Source of the DNA: Cercophora sp. LCS_1
Taxonomy: Eukaryota > Ascomycota > Sordariomycetes > Sordariales > Lasiosphaeriaceae
Direction: 5' to 3'
Length of the DNA stretch: 64,000 nt
NCBI GenBank assembly: GCA_036250225.1
Contig: JAPZLL010000010.1
Location: 930,001-994,000, forward strand
Both the position numbers and the translations under genes were made by a program. A model generated the notes under the pieces. That model did no database searches. It saw nothing but the letters and a program-made list of their open reading frames with translations, and was not told the origin of the DNA. Below are positions 43,248 through 53,763 of the stretch, one piece after another (the stretch's first letter is position 1; each line of letters opens with the position of its first letter).

Positions 43248-44350
43248 CCACGAGTATACGTAGTCTACGCCGCTGTGATGCATGGCTGGGGAGACTAGGG
43301 AGGGGTTAGCAAAGCTCTGAGACAACCTCCAAGTGAAGGACAGGACTGAACGGTGGTGACCGACCAAAGTACGGGCCGGGGTATGCGGCTTGGTAACTCT
43401 CAGCGCTCGTCATGTGGTCTTGGTGAGCATCCCTAAGAGGAGCATGCTCAAGCACGTCTTGGGGTGGTTCGGCGATCCTGGAGATAGAACTGATCCAGGA
43501 GCCCACCTGGGCGCAAACACGGTCGTTGGAGTCCTCGATGTGGTACTCCTTGATGGGCTCCATGTTGCAAGGTGAACCAGGTATTGCACAATGTAGGGGA
43601 GAAGATGTTGGCCCTCGTTCGAGAGGATGCACTGTGGGTTGATCAGCTTTATACACCAGCACCGCACCCAAGACACCAGATCAAAAGTCTGTCAACTGAC
43701 TTGTCCCAGGGGCGGCAGCGGCACCCGACCGACCGCCGGCCGGGGTTCCCTCCCAGATGCTAATCTGCATTTCCATCTGCGACCACCGGCATTTAAGTCC
43801 GTGCGAACGCCAGGAAGGACCGCCATTGAGGTCTCATCATGCACGTTCCACGCACGCTTCTAGCCCAGTTCGTCGGTCTGTGTCAAGTTGGTGGGCCGCC
43901 CTTTGTTGTAATTCGCTCCCACCACCATCGCCATCACTGCAGCGATCTGCACTTCCGGCACAGGATTACTCAATGGCGTGGGTGTTGTCTTGCAGGTTGC
44001 GGCTGAAGTATGCCAAGGAAAGGGTACGCTAAGCTAGCGGTTTGGCTGAGACACGGCAAGCGATCCAAGAAGTGATCGACACACCTCTGCTTGTTGAGCT
44101 GTGGTTTTAGTTGGTTGTTTGCTCGCCGGTTTCCTGCGCGGCGCTCGTGATTCGTAGAGGCAGTGCGAATGTGTTCAGAAGTGACTGAGGGGAGTAAAAA
44201 AGAAAGAAGCATAAATGCGTTGTTTCACTGTTGGGTGCGAGATTGGGCGGTCGGTGTCCCGCCGTCGGAATCGCTCGGATTTTACCGCACCCACGGTAGC
44301 AGCGAACCCGGAACCTGACTGGACTTCGAGCTGACAACATCATCAGCAAA
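43248..44350. other. Spacer before the Zn2Cys6 regulator
   Basis: A minus-strand peptide from ATG 43563 to 43306 (85 codons, MEPIKEYHIEDSNDRVCAQV) is compositionally plausible but unrecognised, and I leave it uncalled. The last 300 bp should hold the promoter of the regulator. Confidence 0.4.
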
Positions 44351-46456
44351 ATGGCGACGGAAGGCGCCTCCACACCCAAATCTTTCGCAGCCATTGCGCC
44401 TACCCCGCCGGGCACAACGAGGGAAGCACCTTCCCCCATGGCGCACAGTTGCCGGACGTGTGCCATGCGCAAGGTCAAATGCGATAAGGCGGCACCTGCT
44501 TGCTCGAGCTGCCGCAAAGCCAAGCTCGGCTGCGTCTACCAATCGCCGGCCCCGAGACGACGAAAAAGAAAACTGAGCGGCGACTTGAACCCAATAGAGA
44601 AGCTTGCTCGCTATGAGCGCATCCTGCAGCAGTTGGGGGTCTTGGAAGGTGACGAGTCCGCATCGCCAAGCGCCGCGTCGACAGCGACAGCCAAAGACCA
44701 TGAGCCGATACCTCTCCGATTGACTCCGTGGGGCCACTCCCAGGCGGCGACGACTGGCAAACTGGCGGCCAGCCACGGGAAGTCGCGATACATCGACAGT
44801 GACCTCTGGGGCAATCTCGGTGACGACCAGGACGAAGATGGCCATGCCGTTTCCGACGAGGAACAAGAGAACACGGCGTTCCTCAGCAACAGCACGCTCG
44901 GTGATCCTTTGACAGGAGCACTCATGGGATATGTGAACCAAAACCTGGCCCGGCACCATCCAACTCATGCACATGCCATGGCGATGTGGCAAGTCCATGC
45001 CGAAAACGTGGAGCCACTCCTCAAGATCCTCCACATCCCGTCCGTTGCGACAACGGTCGACGCCGTTTCGCAACGGCCACAAAGCGTTACCAGAGCAGAC
45101 GAGTGCCTGCTATTCGCCATCTACCACTTTGCCGTCTTTTCCATGACCGACCAAGAATGCATCCAAAAGCTGGGCCAACCACGCACCATGCTGCAACAGC
45201 GCTTCCACTTGGCGGCGCGCCAAGCTCTTGTCAACGCCTCGTTTCTCAAGACGACCGAAATGCCGGTCCTCCAAGCGCTTGTTTTGTTCCTGACCGCATG
45301 TCGACAGTCATACGACCCCCACACGTTCTGGATCCTGACCGGTGTTGCCGTCCGCATCGCCCAACGCATGGGCATCCACCGGGACGGCTCCAAGTTGGGA
45401 CTTCCCCCATTCCAAGTCGAGATGCGCCGCCGTCTCTTTTACCAGCTGATGCCACTCGAGGCCACGGCGAGCCAGGTTTCGGGCTCGGGAATCATGATGC
45501 CTCCAGACACGTGGGATACACAGCCGGCTCTGAATGTCAACGATGATCAGATCTGGCCGGATATGACAGAGCCACCACAGGAGAAAAGGGGTGCCACCGA
45601 CATGATCTTTTGCTTGTCTCGGTTTTGCATCGGCAAGTCCATCGCCGGAGCTGGAAAGCTTTCCCGGGAGTTTCAGAGTCGAAGCGAAGCAGACCGATTC
45701 ATTGACAAAACTGAGAGGGAGGTTGAGGATGCTTACATCCGCTACTGCGACGTGGTCAATCCGCTGCACTTTCTAGCAGTTTGTCTCGCTCGCTCGGGCA
45801 TCATCGCGATGAAGTTGCGAGCCAGGTTACCCAGGGCCAGGACCGAAGCTGCCACGGATGAAGAGCGTAGAGAGGCCCTGCAACTCGCTCAAAAGATACT
45901 GGACACAGACTCGGCGGCTCACGATCATGTCGGTCTGATGAAACGATTTCGGTGGTATGTGAGCGCCTTTTTTCTGTGGGGGATGTGGGACTCGCTCGTC
46001 TTTCTCCTCACGACCCTTCGGAAGAGGCCTGGGTTGCTTTCCCTGAGCGAGATTCAGTCCGCGTGGGACAGGATCGAGCGGGTGTATCGAAATCATCCGG
46101 ACTTGTTTGATACGAAGAGGGCTCTGCATGTTGCCTTTCAACGGCTTACCGTCAGGGCATGGGATGCGAGCCACCAGAGCCCTGCTCAAGAGAACGTCGT
46201 CCCGGAGTTCGTGAAGACTCTGCAATCGCTTCGTTCAGGTGGAAAGCGCGCGGTCAGCGAGGGAGCAGCTCCGAGTCTCGCTGATGACCCAAGTGCAGAC
46301 GCCATTTCGCTCGGCAACTTCAATATTCAGGCCCCTCTCGAAACAATCGCCGCTGATTTCAGTTTGGAACTCGACCCAGACGACTGGACATCCTGGGAGC
46401 GACTGATTGAATCTGACCATGCAAGCAAGACCGACGACGCTGAGGGGCTGTCATGA
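44351..46456 (+). CDS. Zn2Cys6 (C6) fungal transcription factor, 701 aa
   Basis: One open exon. The binuclear zinc cluster is at residues 34-61 with the exact spacing C-x2-C-x6-C-x6-C-x2-C-x6-C (CRTCAMRKVKCDKAAPAC, CSSCRKAKLGC), followed by a basic PRRRKRK stretch and a short coiled-coil linker (ARYERILQQLGVLEG). The fungal-specific middle homology region runs about residues 190-560: DPLTGALMGYVNQNLARHHP, TRADECLLFAIYHFAVFSM, FWILTGVAVRIAQRMGIHRD. The C-terminus is acidic (ELDPDDWTSWERL), a likely activation domain. Nuclear. Its stop codon is only 104 bp before the next gene, an FAD monooxygenase on the same strand, an obvious candidate target. Confidence 0.93.
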   Translation: MATEGASTPKSFAAIAPTPPGTTREAPSPMAHSCRTCAMRKVKCDKAAPACSSCRKAKLGCVYQSPAPRRRKRKLSGDLNPIEKLARYERILQQLGVLEGDESASPSAASTATAKDHEPIPLRLTPWGHSQAATTGKLAASHGKSRYIDSDLWGNLGDDQDEDGHAVSDEEQENTAFLSNSTLGDPLTGALMGYVNQNLARHHPTHAHAMAMWQVHAENVEPLLKILHIPSVATTVDAVSQRPQSVTRADECLLFAIYHFAVFSMTDQECIQKLGQPRTMLQQRFHLAARQALVNASFLKTTEMPVLQALVLFLTACRQSYDPHTFWILTGVAVRIAQRMGIHRDGSKLGLPPFQVEMRRRLFYQLMPLEATASQVSGSGIMMPPDTWDTQPALNVNDDQIWPDMTEPPQEKRGATDMIFCLSRFCIGKSIAGAGKLSREFQSRSEADRFIDKTEREVEDAYIRYCDVVNPLHFLAVCLARSGIIAMKLRARLPRARTEAATDEERREALQLAQKILDTDSAAHDHVGLMKRFRWYVSAFFLWGMWDSLVFLLTTLRKRPGLLSLSEIQSAWDRIERVYRNHPDLFDTKRALHVAFQRLTVRAWDASHQSPAQENVVPEFVKTLQSLRSGGKRAVSEGAAPSLADDPSADAISLGNFNIQAPLETIAADFSLELDPDDWTSWERLIESDHASKTDDAEGLS

Positions 46457-46560
46457 TTGGCCGAAACCTCGGGCCCGGCCGGCCGAACACGGGGGAATCC
46501 CCTCGGCCGACCAATCACTAGCGTCGTGTCTTTAAAACACAAGTCTCGCAGCTGGCTTCA

Positions 46561-47859
46561 ATGCCATCCCCCGACTCCAACCCCATTAGCAAAATGTCCG
46601 GCCTTCGAGTTCTGATCGTAGGCGCCTCCATCGCCGGCCCAACAGCAGCCTACTGGTTCGCCCGTGCCGGCGCCAACGTGACCATCATCGAGCGCTTCCC
46701 GGCACTCCGCACCGCTGGCCAAAACATCGACATCCGCACTGTGGGAGTAACGGTCATGCGCCGCATGCCCGGCATGGAGCCCGCAGTCCGTTCCAAGACC
46801 ATTCCCTTGACAGGTATCACCCTCCACGGCACCAATGGCGCTCCCATCGGCACCCTCCTACCAACCGGCAACCCAGACCAGCAATCCCTTATATCCGAGT
46901 ACGAAATCTACCGCGGCGACCTCTCGCAGATCCTTTATGATCTTACCTCATCCCACCCGAGAGTCACCTACATGTTCAACACGCAAATCACAACCCTCAA
47001 CCAACGGGATCCCTCAACACCAATCACAGTCTCATTCACCAACAACACCACCCAAGAATTCGACCTCATCGTAGCAGCAGATGGCTCCAACTCGCGCACC
47101 CGCGCCATGGCATTCTCATGCCCCGTCATCGCACACACATCACCGCAAAACATATGGGCTGCATTCTTTTCCATCCCCACCGATTTAGTCAGCGGAGACC
47201 AGACCGGGCACGGCTACACAGCGCCTCGCGGACGTTTCGTGGCTATCGGAGCCGATCCAGCTGGCGGAAATAGGGTCACACTCATGGGCGTGTACCCTGC
47301 CTCGGCAGCGGACATGATGGTTCCCTTCCGCGAGGCTCTTGGCCGTGGTGAAAATGCGGTGAAGCGGTTCATTGCGGAGCAGTTTGCTGACGCGGGGTGG
47401 ATGACTTCAAAGATTATCGACATGATGATGTCCGAGGGAACGGACTTTTACGCGAACGAGATGGTGCGGATCGAACTGCCGAGCCTGTTTAGAGGGCGGG
47501 TTGTCTGTGTTGGCGATGCCGGCTATGCGAGCGGCTTGACGGGTATGGGGACGAGCTTGGCTATGGCGGGCGCGTATGTGCTGGCTGGGGAGATTAAGCG
47601 ACACGGTGGGGATTTGGAGAAGGGATTGACGGCTTATGAGGAGGTTATGAGGGGGCTGGTGGATAAGTTGGGAGGGGTTCCGTTTGGGGTCAAATGTGTC
47701 ATGGCGCCTTGGACGAGGGGTGGGTTGTGGGTAAGGAACATGGTGTTTGGAGTTGCGTGCCGGAGTGGGATTGTGGGAAGCGTTGGGAAGTATTTTGCAA
47801 GGGCTTTTGATGAGAAGGGGGCGTTGGAGGAGTATGACTTTGGAAAGACTGACCAGTAA
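46561..47859 (+). CDS. FAD-dependent monooxygenase, TetX-like group
   Basis: Single exon, 432 aa from ATG 46561; a second in-frame ATG at 46594 starts MSGLRVLIVG and may be the true start because it begins right before the dinucleotide-binding strand. Motifs: VLIVGASIAGPTAAYWFARA (residues 18-37), IIERFPALRTAGQNIDIR, DG motif VAADGSNSRTR (about 172), GD motif VVCVGDAGYASGLTGMGTSL (about 315). The RTAGQNIDIRTVG and GLTGMGTSLAMAGAYVLAGE segments mark the TetX/PgaE-like branch of group A flavin hydroxylases. Likely cytosolic and acting on a small aromatic or polycyclic substrate; substrate not predictable. Next to a C6 regulator, so perhaps an inducible catabolic or detoxifying step. Confidence 0.9.
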   Translation: MPSPDSNPISKMSGLRVLIVGASIAGPTAAYWFARAGANVTIIERFPALRTAGQNIDIRTVGVTVMRRMPGMEPAVRSKTIPLTGITLHGTNGAPIGTLLPTGNPDQQSLISEYEIYRGDLSQILYDLTSSHPRVTYMFNTQITTLNQRDPSTPITVSFTNNTTQEFDLIVAADGSNSRTRAMAFSCPVIAHTSPQNIWAAFFSIPTDLVSGDQTGHGYTAPRGRFVAIGADPAGGNRVTLMGVYPASAADMMVPFREALGRGENAVKRFIAEQFADAGWMTSKIIDMMMSEGTDFYANEMVRIELPSLFRGRVVCVGDAGYASGLTGMGTSLAMAGAYVLAGEIKRHGGDLEKGLTAYEEVMRGLVDKLGGVPFGVKCVMAPWTRGGLWVRNMVFGVACRSGIVGSVGKYFARAFDEKGALEEYDFGKTDQ

Positions 47860-48009
47860 GATATCTGGGGTTATGTGTTTTTTCTTTGTGCTCATCTCCG
47901 CTCACATTCCCCTTCCCATTCGGCACAGCAGAGTTTTGTTTCTAGAATTCCAACTTAAGCTAAAGAACGGAACAAAACATTGCTCTAGTCCACTGGTATA
48001 AATACCCTG

Positions 48010-48678
48010 CTAAGGTCCTGGCCATATCTCTAGGCCGGCGCAAACACCATAGCCCAGTTGCTCAATCCCAGAGGTGAAATTGGGCACATCAAGATGATCC
48101 CACCCCGTCCCCTCGTCTCCACACCGGTACTTGACGCTCACGTAGGCGATCTCGACGTCCTGAGGATTGCAATAGTATAAACCGCTCTGGTAGTTGCATC
48201 CATACCAGAACCAATCTCCGAGGGTCATGGTGAAAATTGTGCGGGACTGGTACGCAAATGTGCTGCAGCGGCGCTGATACACAACTCGCCGTCAGCGTGA
48301 GCTCTTGCAGGTTGTAATCGCACTCGCGTTTGGACTTGCCTTGAAAGACTCGTAGATATCTGTGTGTCCCCAGAGGACCCGACGGCCGGTGCAACCGACT
48401 TCATCTCGCTTGCTGAGCCCCGGTGTGGGTGTGAGGGACGAGTTGGTGGGGAGGTATGTATCGGTGCAGTTGGGACGAGTCTGGGAGGCTTTGAACTCGC
48501 CCGCGTCGACGCGGCGCTGGAGGGCAGCGGGTAGGTCGCCTTCCTTGGTCCATGTGATGCCACCAGTGGAGTTAACGATGCCCGTGAAGAAGCCGTCGCC
48601 CAGGTCGCGAGGGACTACAATGCCCTGGACCGGGGCGAGGAGAAGGCTGAGGGCTGCAAAGAGAGTCTTTGGATGCAT
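48010..48678 (-). CDS. Secreted Kex2-type six-cysteine protein, paralogue 1 (200 aa)
   Basis: Exons 48678-48340 and 48273-48010. The 66-bp intron uses a GC donor (AAG|GCAAGT) with a CTGAC branch and CAG acceptor; the phase-0 junction matches the intron site of the paralogue at 49416-50033. Signal peptide MHPKTLFAALSLLLAPVQG, then VVPRDLGDGFFTGIV, a polar pro-region, and the dibasic site LSKR. The predicted mature part starts DEVGCTGRRVLW and has six Cys in the same order as the paralogue (GCTG, RRCST, YGCNY, YCNPQDVEIAY, YRCGDEG, GVCAG), suggesting three disulfides. Function unknown; the architecture is that of secreted effector or antimicrobial-type proteins. A TATA-like ATAAATA lies about 85 bp upstream. 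Confidence 0.78.
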
Positions 48679-49415
48679 CTTGAGATTGGGAGCTAAGTGG
48701 TGTCGGGATGGATTGCGGTGGGAATCAGAAAGGAATGAGTAGCTACCTAGTATCAGGGTATTTATGCTGCTGTGTTTTCTCTGTCTTCTCTAATGTTCTT
48801 GACAGACTTTGATCCTTGTCTTTTGCTCCTGCCATGAATTGCAGTGATGAAGCTAAAGAAAGAATCAAGTCCTTTGGTTCCCTGCTTTGGGGCGCTTTGT
48901 GGCGAAGTGCATGTCCTGTTGCAGCTGAAGGGCTGATCTCGAGTTGTTATTTCAGTTGCCGCAGTGACGAGAATCGCCATTCGTCCAAGATAAGGACTGG
49001 GGGTAGCACAAGATTATGCTTGGACTGCCATGTCGATCAAAGGGTTAAACTACGATTGGCAAGCTGGCTAAGGCATTGAAGTCAAGGCTTAGTTGCGGCC
49101 CCCAAAAGCAGTGGACGCTATGAGAGAGCATAAATTCTCGCTGGTTACACAGCGGTGGCGAGCGGCGTCAAATCCTGCACTGCCCTCTTCTCGGTGACAA
49201 CATGGAAATGGACGGCAGTTTTTTTTTAAAGTTTTTTTTGCATCAGGGATGCGAGCACGACGTTGGTGAAAAGCAATGACAGTGTATGAATACAACGCGA
49301 ACGAGTTTGCGTGACATCAAATATAAAAGAGGCACGATTCTCCCATCTGCTCACCTGTGACAGCACGCATGCACATCTTCCCATCATAACAAGCCCTACC
49401 TGATTAGTACCCACC
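48679..49415. other. Divergent intergenic region between the two secreted paralogues
   Basis: A 737-bp region giving both paralogues their promoters, each with a TATA element about 85-95 bp before the ATG. No gene inside. Confidence 0.6.
49321..49328 (+). promoter_or_regulatory. TATA box of secreted paralogue 2
   Basis: ATATAAAA, 95 bp upstream of the ATG at 49416, with a GC..AC-rich leader between. Good spacing and a canonical word. Confidence 0.6.
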
Positions 49416-50033
49416 ATGCATTTCACCGAAATCTTTGTTGTTCTCAGCTTCGTCTCAGCAGTCTTTGGCGTCATTATCCCCGCTGATCTTGCCGATGGCG
49501 TCTACGAGGGCTCCATAGATGTCGCAGCCAACGCAAAAACAGCCTTTACAAGAATTGGCAACGTGACTTACCCTCCTCAGCCCCTGCAGGGCCGGGACCT
49601 GTCCGCTCGAGTTGGGGGAGGCTCGGCCCGGATGTCGCTCAGCAAGAGGGACAAGGTGGGATGCACCGGGAACTGGGTCTGGGAAGCCAGCATACAATAT
49701 TCTGATCTCTATGTAAGAAGAAGACCTTTGCACTTTTGAACCGTTTGGGGACTAAAACTCTCGGATTTGTAGAACAAGTGCTCATCTGCGGACCATAATG
49801 GGCAAACTGTCATGCCGAAACGCTCCTTCAGGCTCTTCGCAAGGGGCGGCATCTATTGGTACGGCTGTAACTACAAACATTACGCAACGGGCTGCAATCC
49901 CAATGACGTCGAGATTGCGTACAACAGTGTCCGCTATCGGTGCGGCGACAAAAGTGGCTGGGATTGGATTGGTGCTCCTGATCATACCTTTGGCGTTGAT
50001 GTTGCTGGTGCTGAGGTGTGTGGGAATGTCTGA
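49416..50033 (+). CDS. Secreted Kex2-type six-cysteine protein, paralogue 2 (185 aa)
   Basis: Exons 49416-49712 and 49773-50033; the 60-bp intron is GTAAGA..TGTAG and phase 0, at the same place as in paralogue 1. Signal peptide MHFTEIFVVLSFVSAVFG, then VIIPADLADGVYEGSI, pro-region, dibasic site LSKR and mature start DKVGCTGNWVWEAS. Cys order GCTG, NKCSS, YGCNY, GCNPNDVEIAY, YRCGDKSGW, EVCGNV equals paralogue 1. Aromatic-rich segments (GIYWYGCNY) and the shared NPxDVEIAYxSVxYRCGD block are the most conserved. Divergent arrangement with paralogue 1 suggests an inverted duplication. Function unknown. Confidence 0.8.
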
Positions 50034-50703
50034 GCCCTGGGGGTGCAGAGTATGGGGCGGGAAATGGGGTCAATGAAACCTGGCTTCGTGTCATTTTCTT
50101 TGTGGACATCAATAGCCTAAGCTATCAGAGTATTGCTGCCAATCAAGAAACAACAGCGCACGTGTTCCATCAGGAGTCTCTGATCCCAATGACCAAGCTA
50201 ATTGTATTGCTTGGCTGCTACACCAGATGCCATGCTCAACTGCTTGCGCTGTGCCAGCTGCGGCTGTGAATCGGCAATGTCATTCTGCCTGGGCTGCAGG
50301 TTGGTGTAACGCGCGGGTAATAGCCGCGACTACAGAGTCAGATTTGAGGGATTCGGCAGATCAGATCTGCCACCAGATCACGGGTACGACCGTGGCGTCT
50401 TTGCATCTCTAACCCGTGCCTCAATCCTCATCTCACGCTTGAACCAACAGCGCCGGCAAACACCGCCACACCACGCGGCGTCGTGTCATGGCATCCTTTT
50501 TGTGCTACACAAGATTGGGGTCTAACAAACATCTGCTGCTCATTTTGCGAGTGCACCCATCCCATCCTGGTACCATAGGTAGTTGGTCCGATTCACTCCC
50601 AGCAAAGCACACCCATTCGCTCGCAGAACCAGGTATACACCCAACCTCCTCTTCCCTCCGTCCACCAACCACCAACATTCCCCCTCCGTCACCAACCGCG
50701 ACC
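50034..50703. other. Spacer upstream of the GPI-anchored gene
   Basis: Nothing supported. An ATG at 50488 is in frame with the next gene, but ATG 50704 sits directly before a signal peptide and is preferred. Confidence 0.5.
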
Positions 50704-51767
50704 ATGATGAGCCACAAACCACTCCTGCTCCTGGCCGGGTTCCTCCTATTCACACCCATCATAGCCCTGTACGACTTCAGCCAAGGCTATGAATTTGGTG
50801 AAAGCAAATTTGGGCCCTTCGGCGTCCCAACCGAACGGTTCAACGAGCTAATGGAGTCGCCCAACGCCACGAGCAAATACCCCCTTGCGGCACCCAACCT
50901 CTCGGCACCCTACCCCGGACCCGGCCAAACCGATGGCTGGTACTTGTCTGTATCCGTCGTGGCCGACATCCCCATGACCGAGTCCAATCACTCGAGCAGA
51001 ATTAGGGAATACCCGAACAAGACCTTCACCGGAACCCGAGTGCTGCTCCGCACTCCAACGGGACCAGACACGGATATCCACGAGACGTGGAACGTGTGTC
51101 TCCTCGAGTTCCGAATGAACATGACGCACTTCCCGCGCTCCCTCCGCCAAGACGACGGCAGCTGCACAAGCACGCTCAACGAGCAGTGCATCCGTGAGGT
51201 GGAAGCCTCCGTCGTGCAGAGATACAGAGCATCGAGCGGTTCGAGGTGTGGCTGTCCAGACTGGGCTAGCGTATCAAGCGGCTGCAGGGACGGGGCGGCT
51301 TTTTTGCGAGAAGGCGCTTGTATTAGCCGGAGTACGTCCCATCCTCCTGTGTCTCTCTAACCCTATGGCTGCACGGTTGCTGATGTTTTCGTCGAACAGC
51401 TTTCAACACAACCGACATCAAGGAACTCCCCGACGGCAAGTTCGAGTCTGTCTGGTACGGCGGGATACCTCACGACAAGGGCAATCTGACGGCGTATAAC
51501 GAGACTGGCTCATTTGCGTGGCCGTTCCTGGTCATGTTTGGTCCCTCGGCAAACACAACGCGCGTGTCACCCAACGGGGTGGTTGAGCCGAAGCCCGAAA
51601 TTCCGGATTCGGCGGCCAAGCTATTCTGTTTGAGGGCCAAGGATGCTACGGAGGGGAGTATTGCGCCGGGGATTGGCGGGACAAGTGGTGCGAGGAAATT
51701 GGCCGGTGTACCGTCCATGGTGTTTGTCACTGGCCTTCTTGTCTGGGGCGTTCTTGCTATCCTCTGA
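50704..51767 (+). CDS. GPI-anchored cell-surface protein, 331 aa
   Basis: Exons 50704-51331 and 51400-51767; the 68-bp intron is GTACGT..AACAG with phase-1 junction (CISRTFNTTDIKELPDGKFE). Signal peptide MMSHKPLLLLAGFLLFTPII, then YDFSQGYEFGESKFGPFGVP. Many N-glycosylation sites (NATS, NLSA, NHSS, NKTF, NMTH, NTTD, NETG) and about nine Cys. The C-terminus GARKLAGVPSMVFVTGLL followed by a hydrophobic end is a typical GPI-attachment signal, with GTSGA as a plausible cleavage region. So the mature protein is probably outside the plasma membrane or in the cell wall. No enzymatic motif recognised. Start chosen because the signal peptide begins here. Confidence 0.78.
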
Positions 51768-52671
51768 TTCTACGTTTTCGCCGACACTCTACAGAAGCAG
51801 ACTAGCACAGCTGCACAGCTTGACAGGACAAACCCAAACATCAGTCCCTCTGATCTTACACGTCCCTTCGATTGGCGTCCCGGCGGTTGGGTTCCCGCCG
51901 CATCCCTTGCCAGTTATCACATGCCGTTGTCTTGGCCGCATCCGGGCGATGGTTGCGCCGAGCTCGGTAGCCCGCGTCCAAGGCCTGCAGCTTTGGGATC
52001 ACCGAGGATGTGGTCTGAAGAGACAACCCAAGATCAGCTGATAGCAAAAAGATGAACACGCCATTCTAACCCTGTGCATCACGACCGAGGCTTTTATTCC
52101 GAATTTGAAGCACGGAACACAGCGAGATGCGTCAACGTCGACCGGTCGTGTCTCGAAGCCACCAAACGATCGGCAGTTGTCGGTGTCGGTCAGAATTGAG
52201 TCCATCTGCAGTTTCGGCTCGGGAGAATGGCATGCCATCTCGAGCATGATGGTGGTCGTCTGGAGCCTTGCCCCGCACTTGTTGAACCGCTTTGTGGCTG
52301 TCTTGCAGCGAGCTGAACTGACATGTAATGCGAAGCGCTGAATGCTCTAACGCCGGCGTGGGTATGCTGCTGGCACCGTGCGAAAGATAAGCATCATCGT
52401 CGACCGACCAACCCATGTCGGAATTGCCTCGGTGTAGACGGTCGCGGCGGCCGGCATGTCGGCCCATATGTCGGGAATGAGATTCTCCACTGACCGAAGC
52501 TCGATTCTATGGCCCGGGTTAGGTCCAGCCGTCCTTGGTCGAGTATATCAAGTATAAAGAGGGGTTAGGGTATGGCCCCGACAGCGTACTGGCAGCCCCC
52601 CACCAGACCTGCACTGCTCAGTTGTCGATCTCGCAACCTCACCCCGGGCCTAACCTGGTGGACCGTCGCCA
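51768..52671. other. Spacer
   Basis: No gene supported; opposite-strand open stretches (for example 52132-52467) lack motifs. The last 200 bp hold the promoter of the lectin-like gene, with TATAAA at 52553-52558. Confidence 0.5.
52553..52558 (+). promoter_or_regulatory. TATA box of the lectin-like gene
   Basis: TATAAA, about 115 bp upstream of ATG 52672, usual spacing. Confidence 0.5.
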
Positions 52672-53763
52672 ATGGCGGCCATAAATCCGTCGAGCGGTAA
52701 GTCAAAGAAATCGGCAACACCGACAACTCCACCGGCAGCAACACCAACAAAAGCAACGCGGTCCCCGTGGCCGCCACAGTTGCTGCGACGCAGATCGTTG
52801 CAACGTCTTACTTTGGAATCACGGCGATCATCGCGTTCGTGCCGGGGCGGGCCGAGGGTGCCGCTCCTCAACACCAGTTGCACATCATCAGCCCAGCCTA
52901 CAAGCCTCTCAAGAATGCACAGACCCACCAGTCCTGCAAGAACGTGAGCTGGTGCCGGGTCGGGACTGCGACCAATCTCTACTACATTGGAACCAGCGGG
53001 GGGTGCGTTCTCATTTTAATGACTACCAACTGCCTAATTACTCCAAACGCCAGCAACCAACAACACAATTCAATTCAATAACAGTGTGACTGACAATTTC
53101 TCATCGCAATCCAGGGCAACGAAGGCACCATTCGTCCTCAAGGAATACGACTTGGAGAAGCTCAGCATCGCCAAAAACAACGCCTCCGCGCTTGAAATCC
53201 CCCTCAGCGCAACCCTCGGTCCAGACTCGGACTTTGCCGTCTACTACGATGCCCGAGAACAACGCCGCTACGTCATCTTCACCGACGTCCCCGCCGGCAG
53301 CACCGATAAAGTTTTGAAGGAAGTCAGTCTGGGAACCAACAACCGTACGTGCTCCTCGATACGCACCTTACACTACCTATACACTCGTTCCATTCAGCCG
53401 CTAACCAAACCGGCAGAAGCCAGTGGCCCCCCGAAAGAGATCCAAGTCCCGGCCAAGAGCATCAAAGCGACCGCGCTGGCAGTCGCCGTCATCCCCACCA
53501 CCACCAATCCTGCAACCACCAAGGTCGCCCTCTACTACGTCAGCGCAGACGGGTCCCTGATGAGGGTGCTCAAGAGCGGCGGAGCATGGGGCGCCTCAGC
53601 GAAGCTTGCCCTCGACCCTGCGGTGTCGATCAGCGATAGTGCCCCTCAGATCGCTGCTTCGTATGTGAACACCAGCGAACCCAGCACCAGAGGCGTGTGG
53701 ATCTACTTTGCGAAGAAGGGTGCGGGCGGTTTGGAGTCGCACATTGATACCGGGGTGAACTAA
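52672..53763 (+). CDS. Lectin-like beta-propeller protein (fucose-lectin-type), 284 aa
   Basis: Four exons: 52672-52696, 52780-53002, 53085-53344, 53417-53763. Introns of 83, 82 and 72 bp start GTAAGT, GTGCGT and GTACGT; phases 1, 2 and 1 fit, and the third is a multiple of three without a stop. The spliced chain has repeated beta-rich blocks: TKAPFVLKEYDLEKL, DFAVYYDAREQRRYVIFTDV, KVALYYVSADGSLMRVLKSG, PQIAASYVNTSEPSTRGVWI. The alternation of YYD/YYVS..G..R strands resembles fungal fucose-binding lectin propellers, a moderate resemblance only. No signal peptide is visible, common in cytosolic defence lectins of fungi. The first exon is tiny (8 codons), so the 5' end needs RNA support. Confidence 0.55.
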
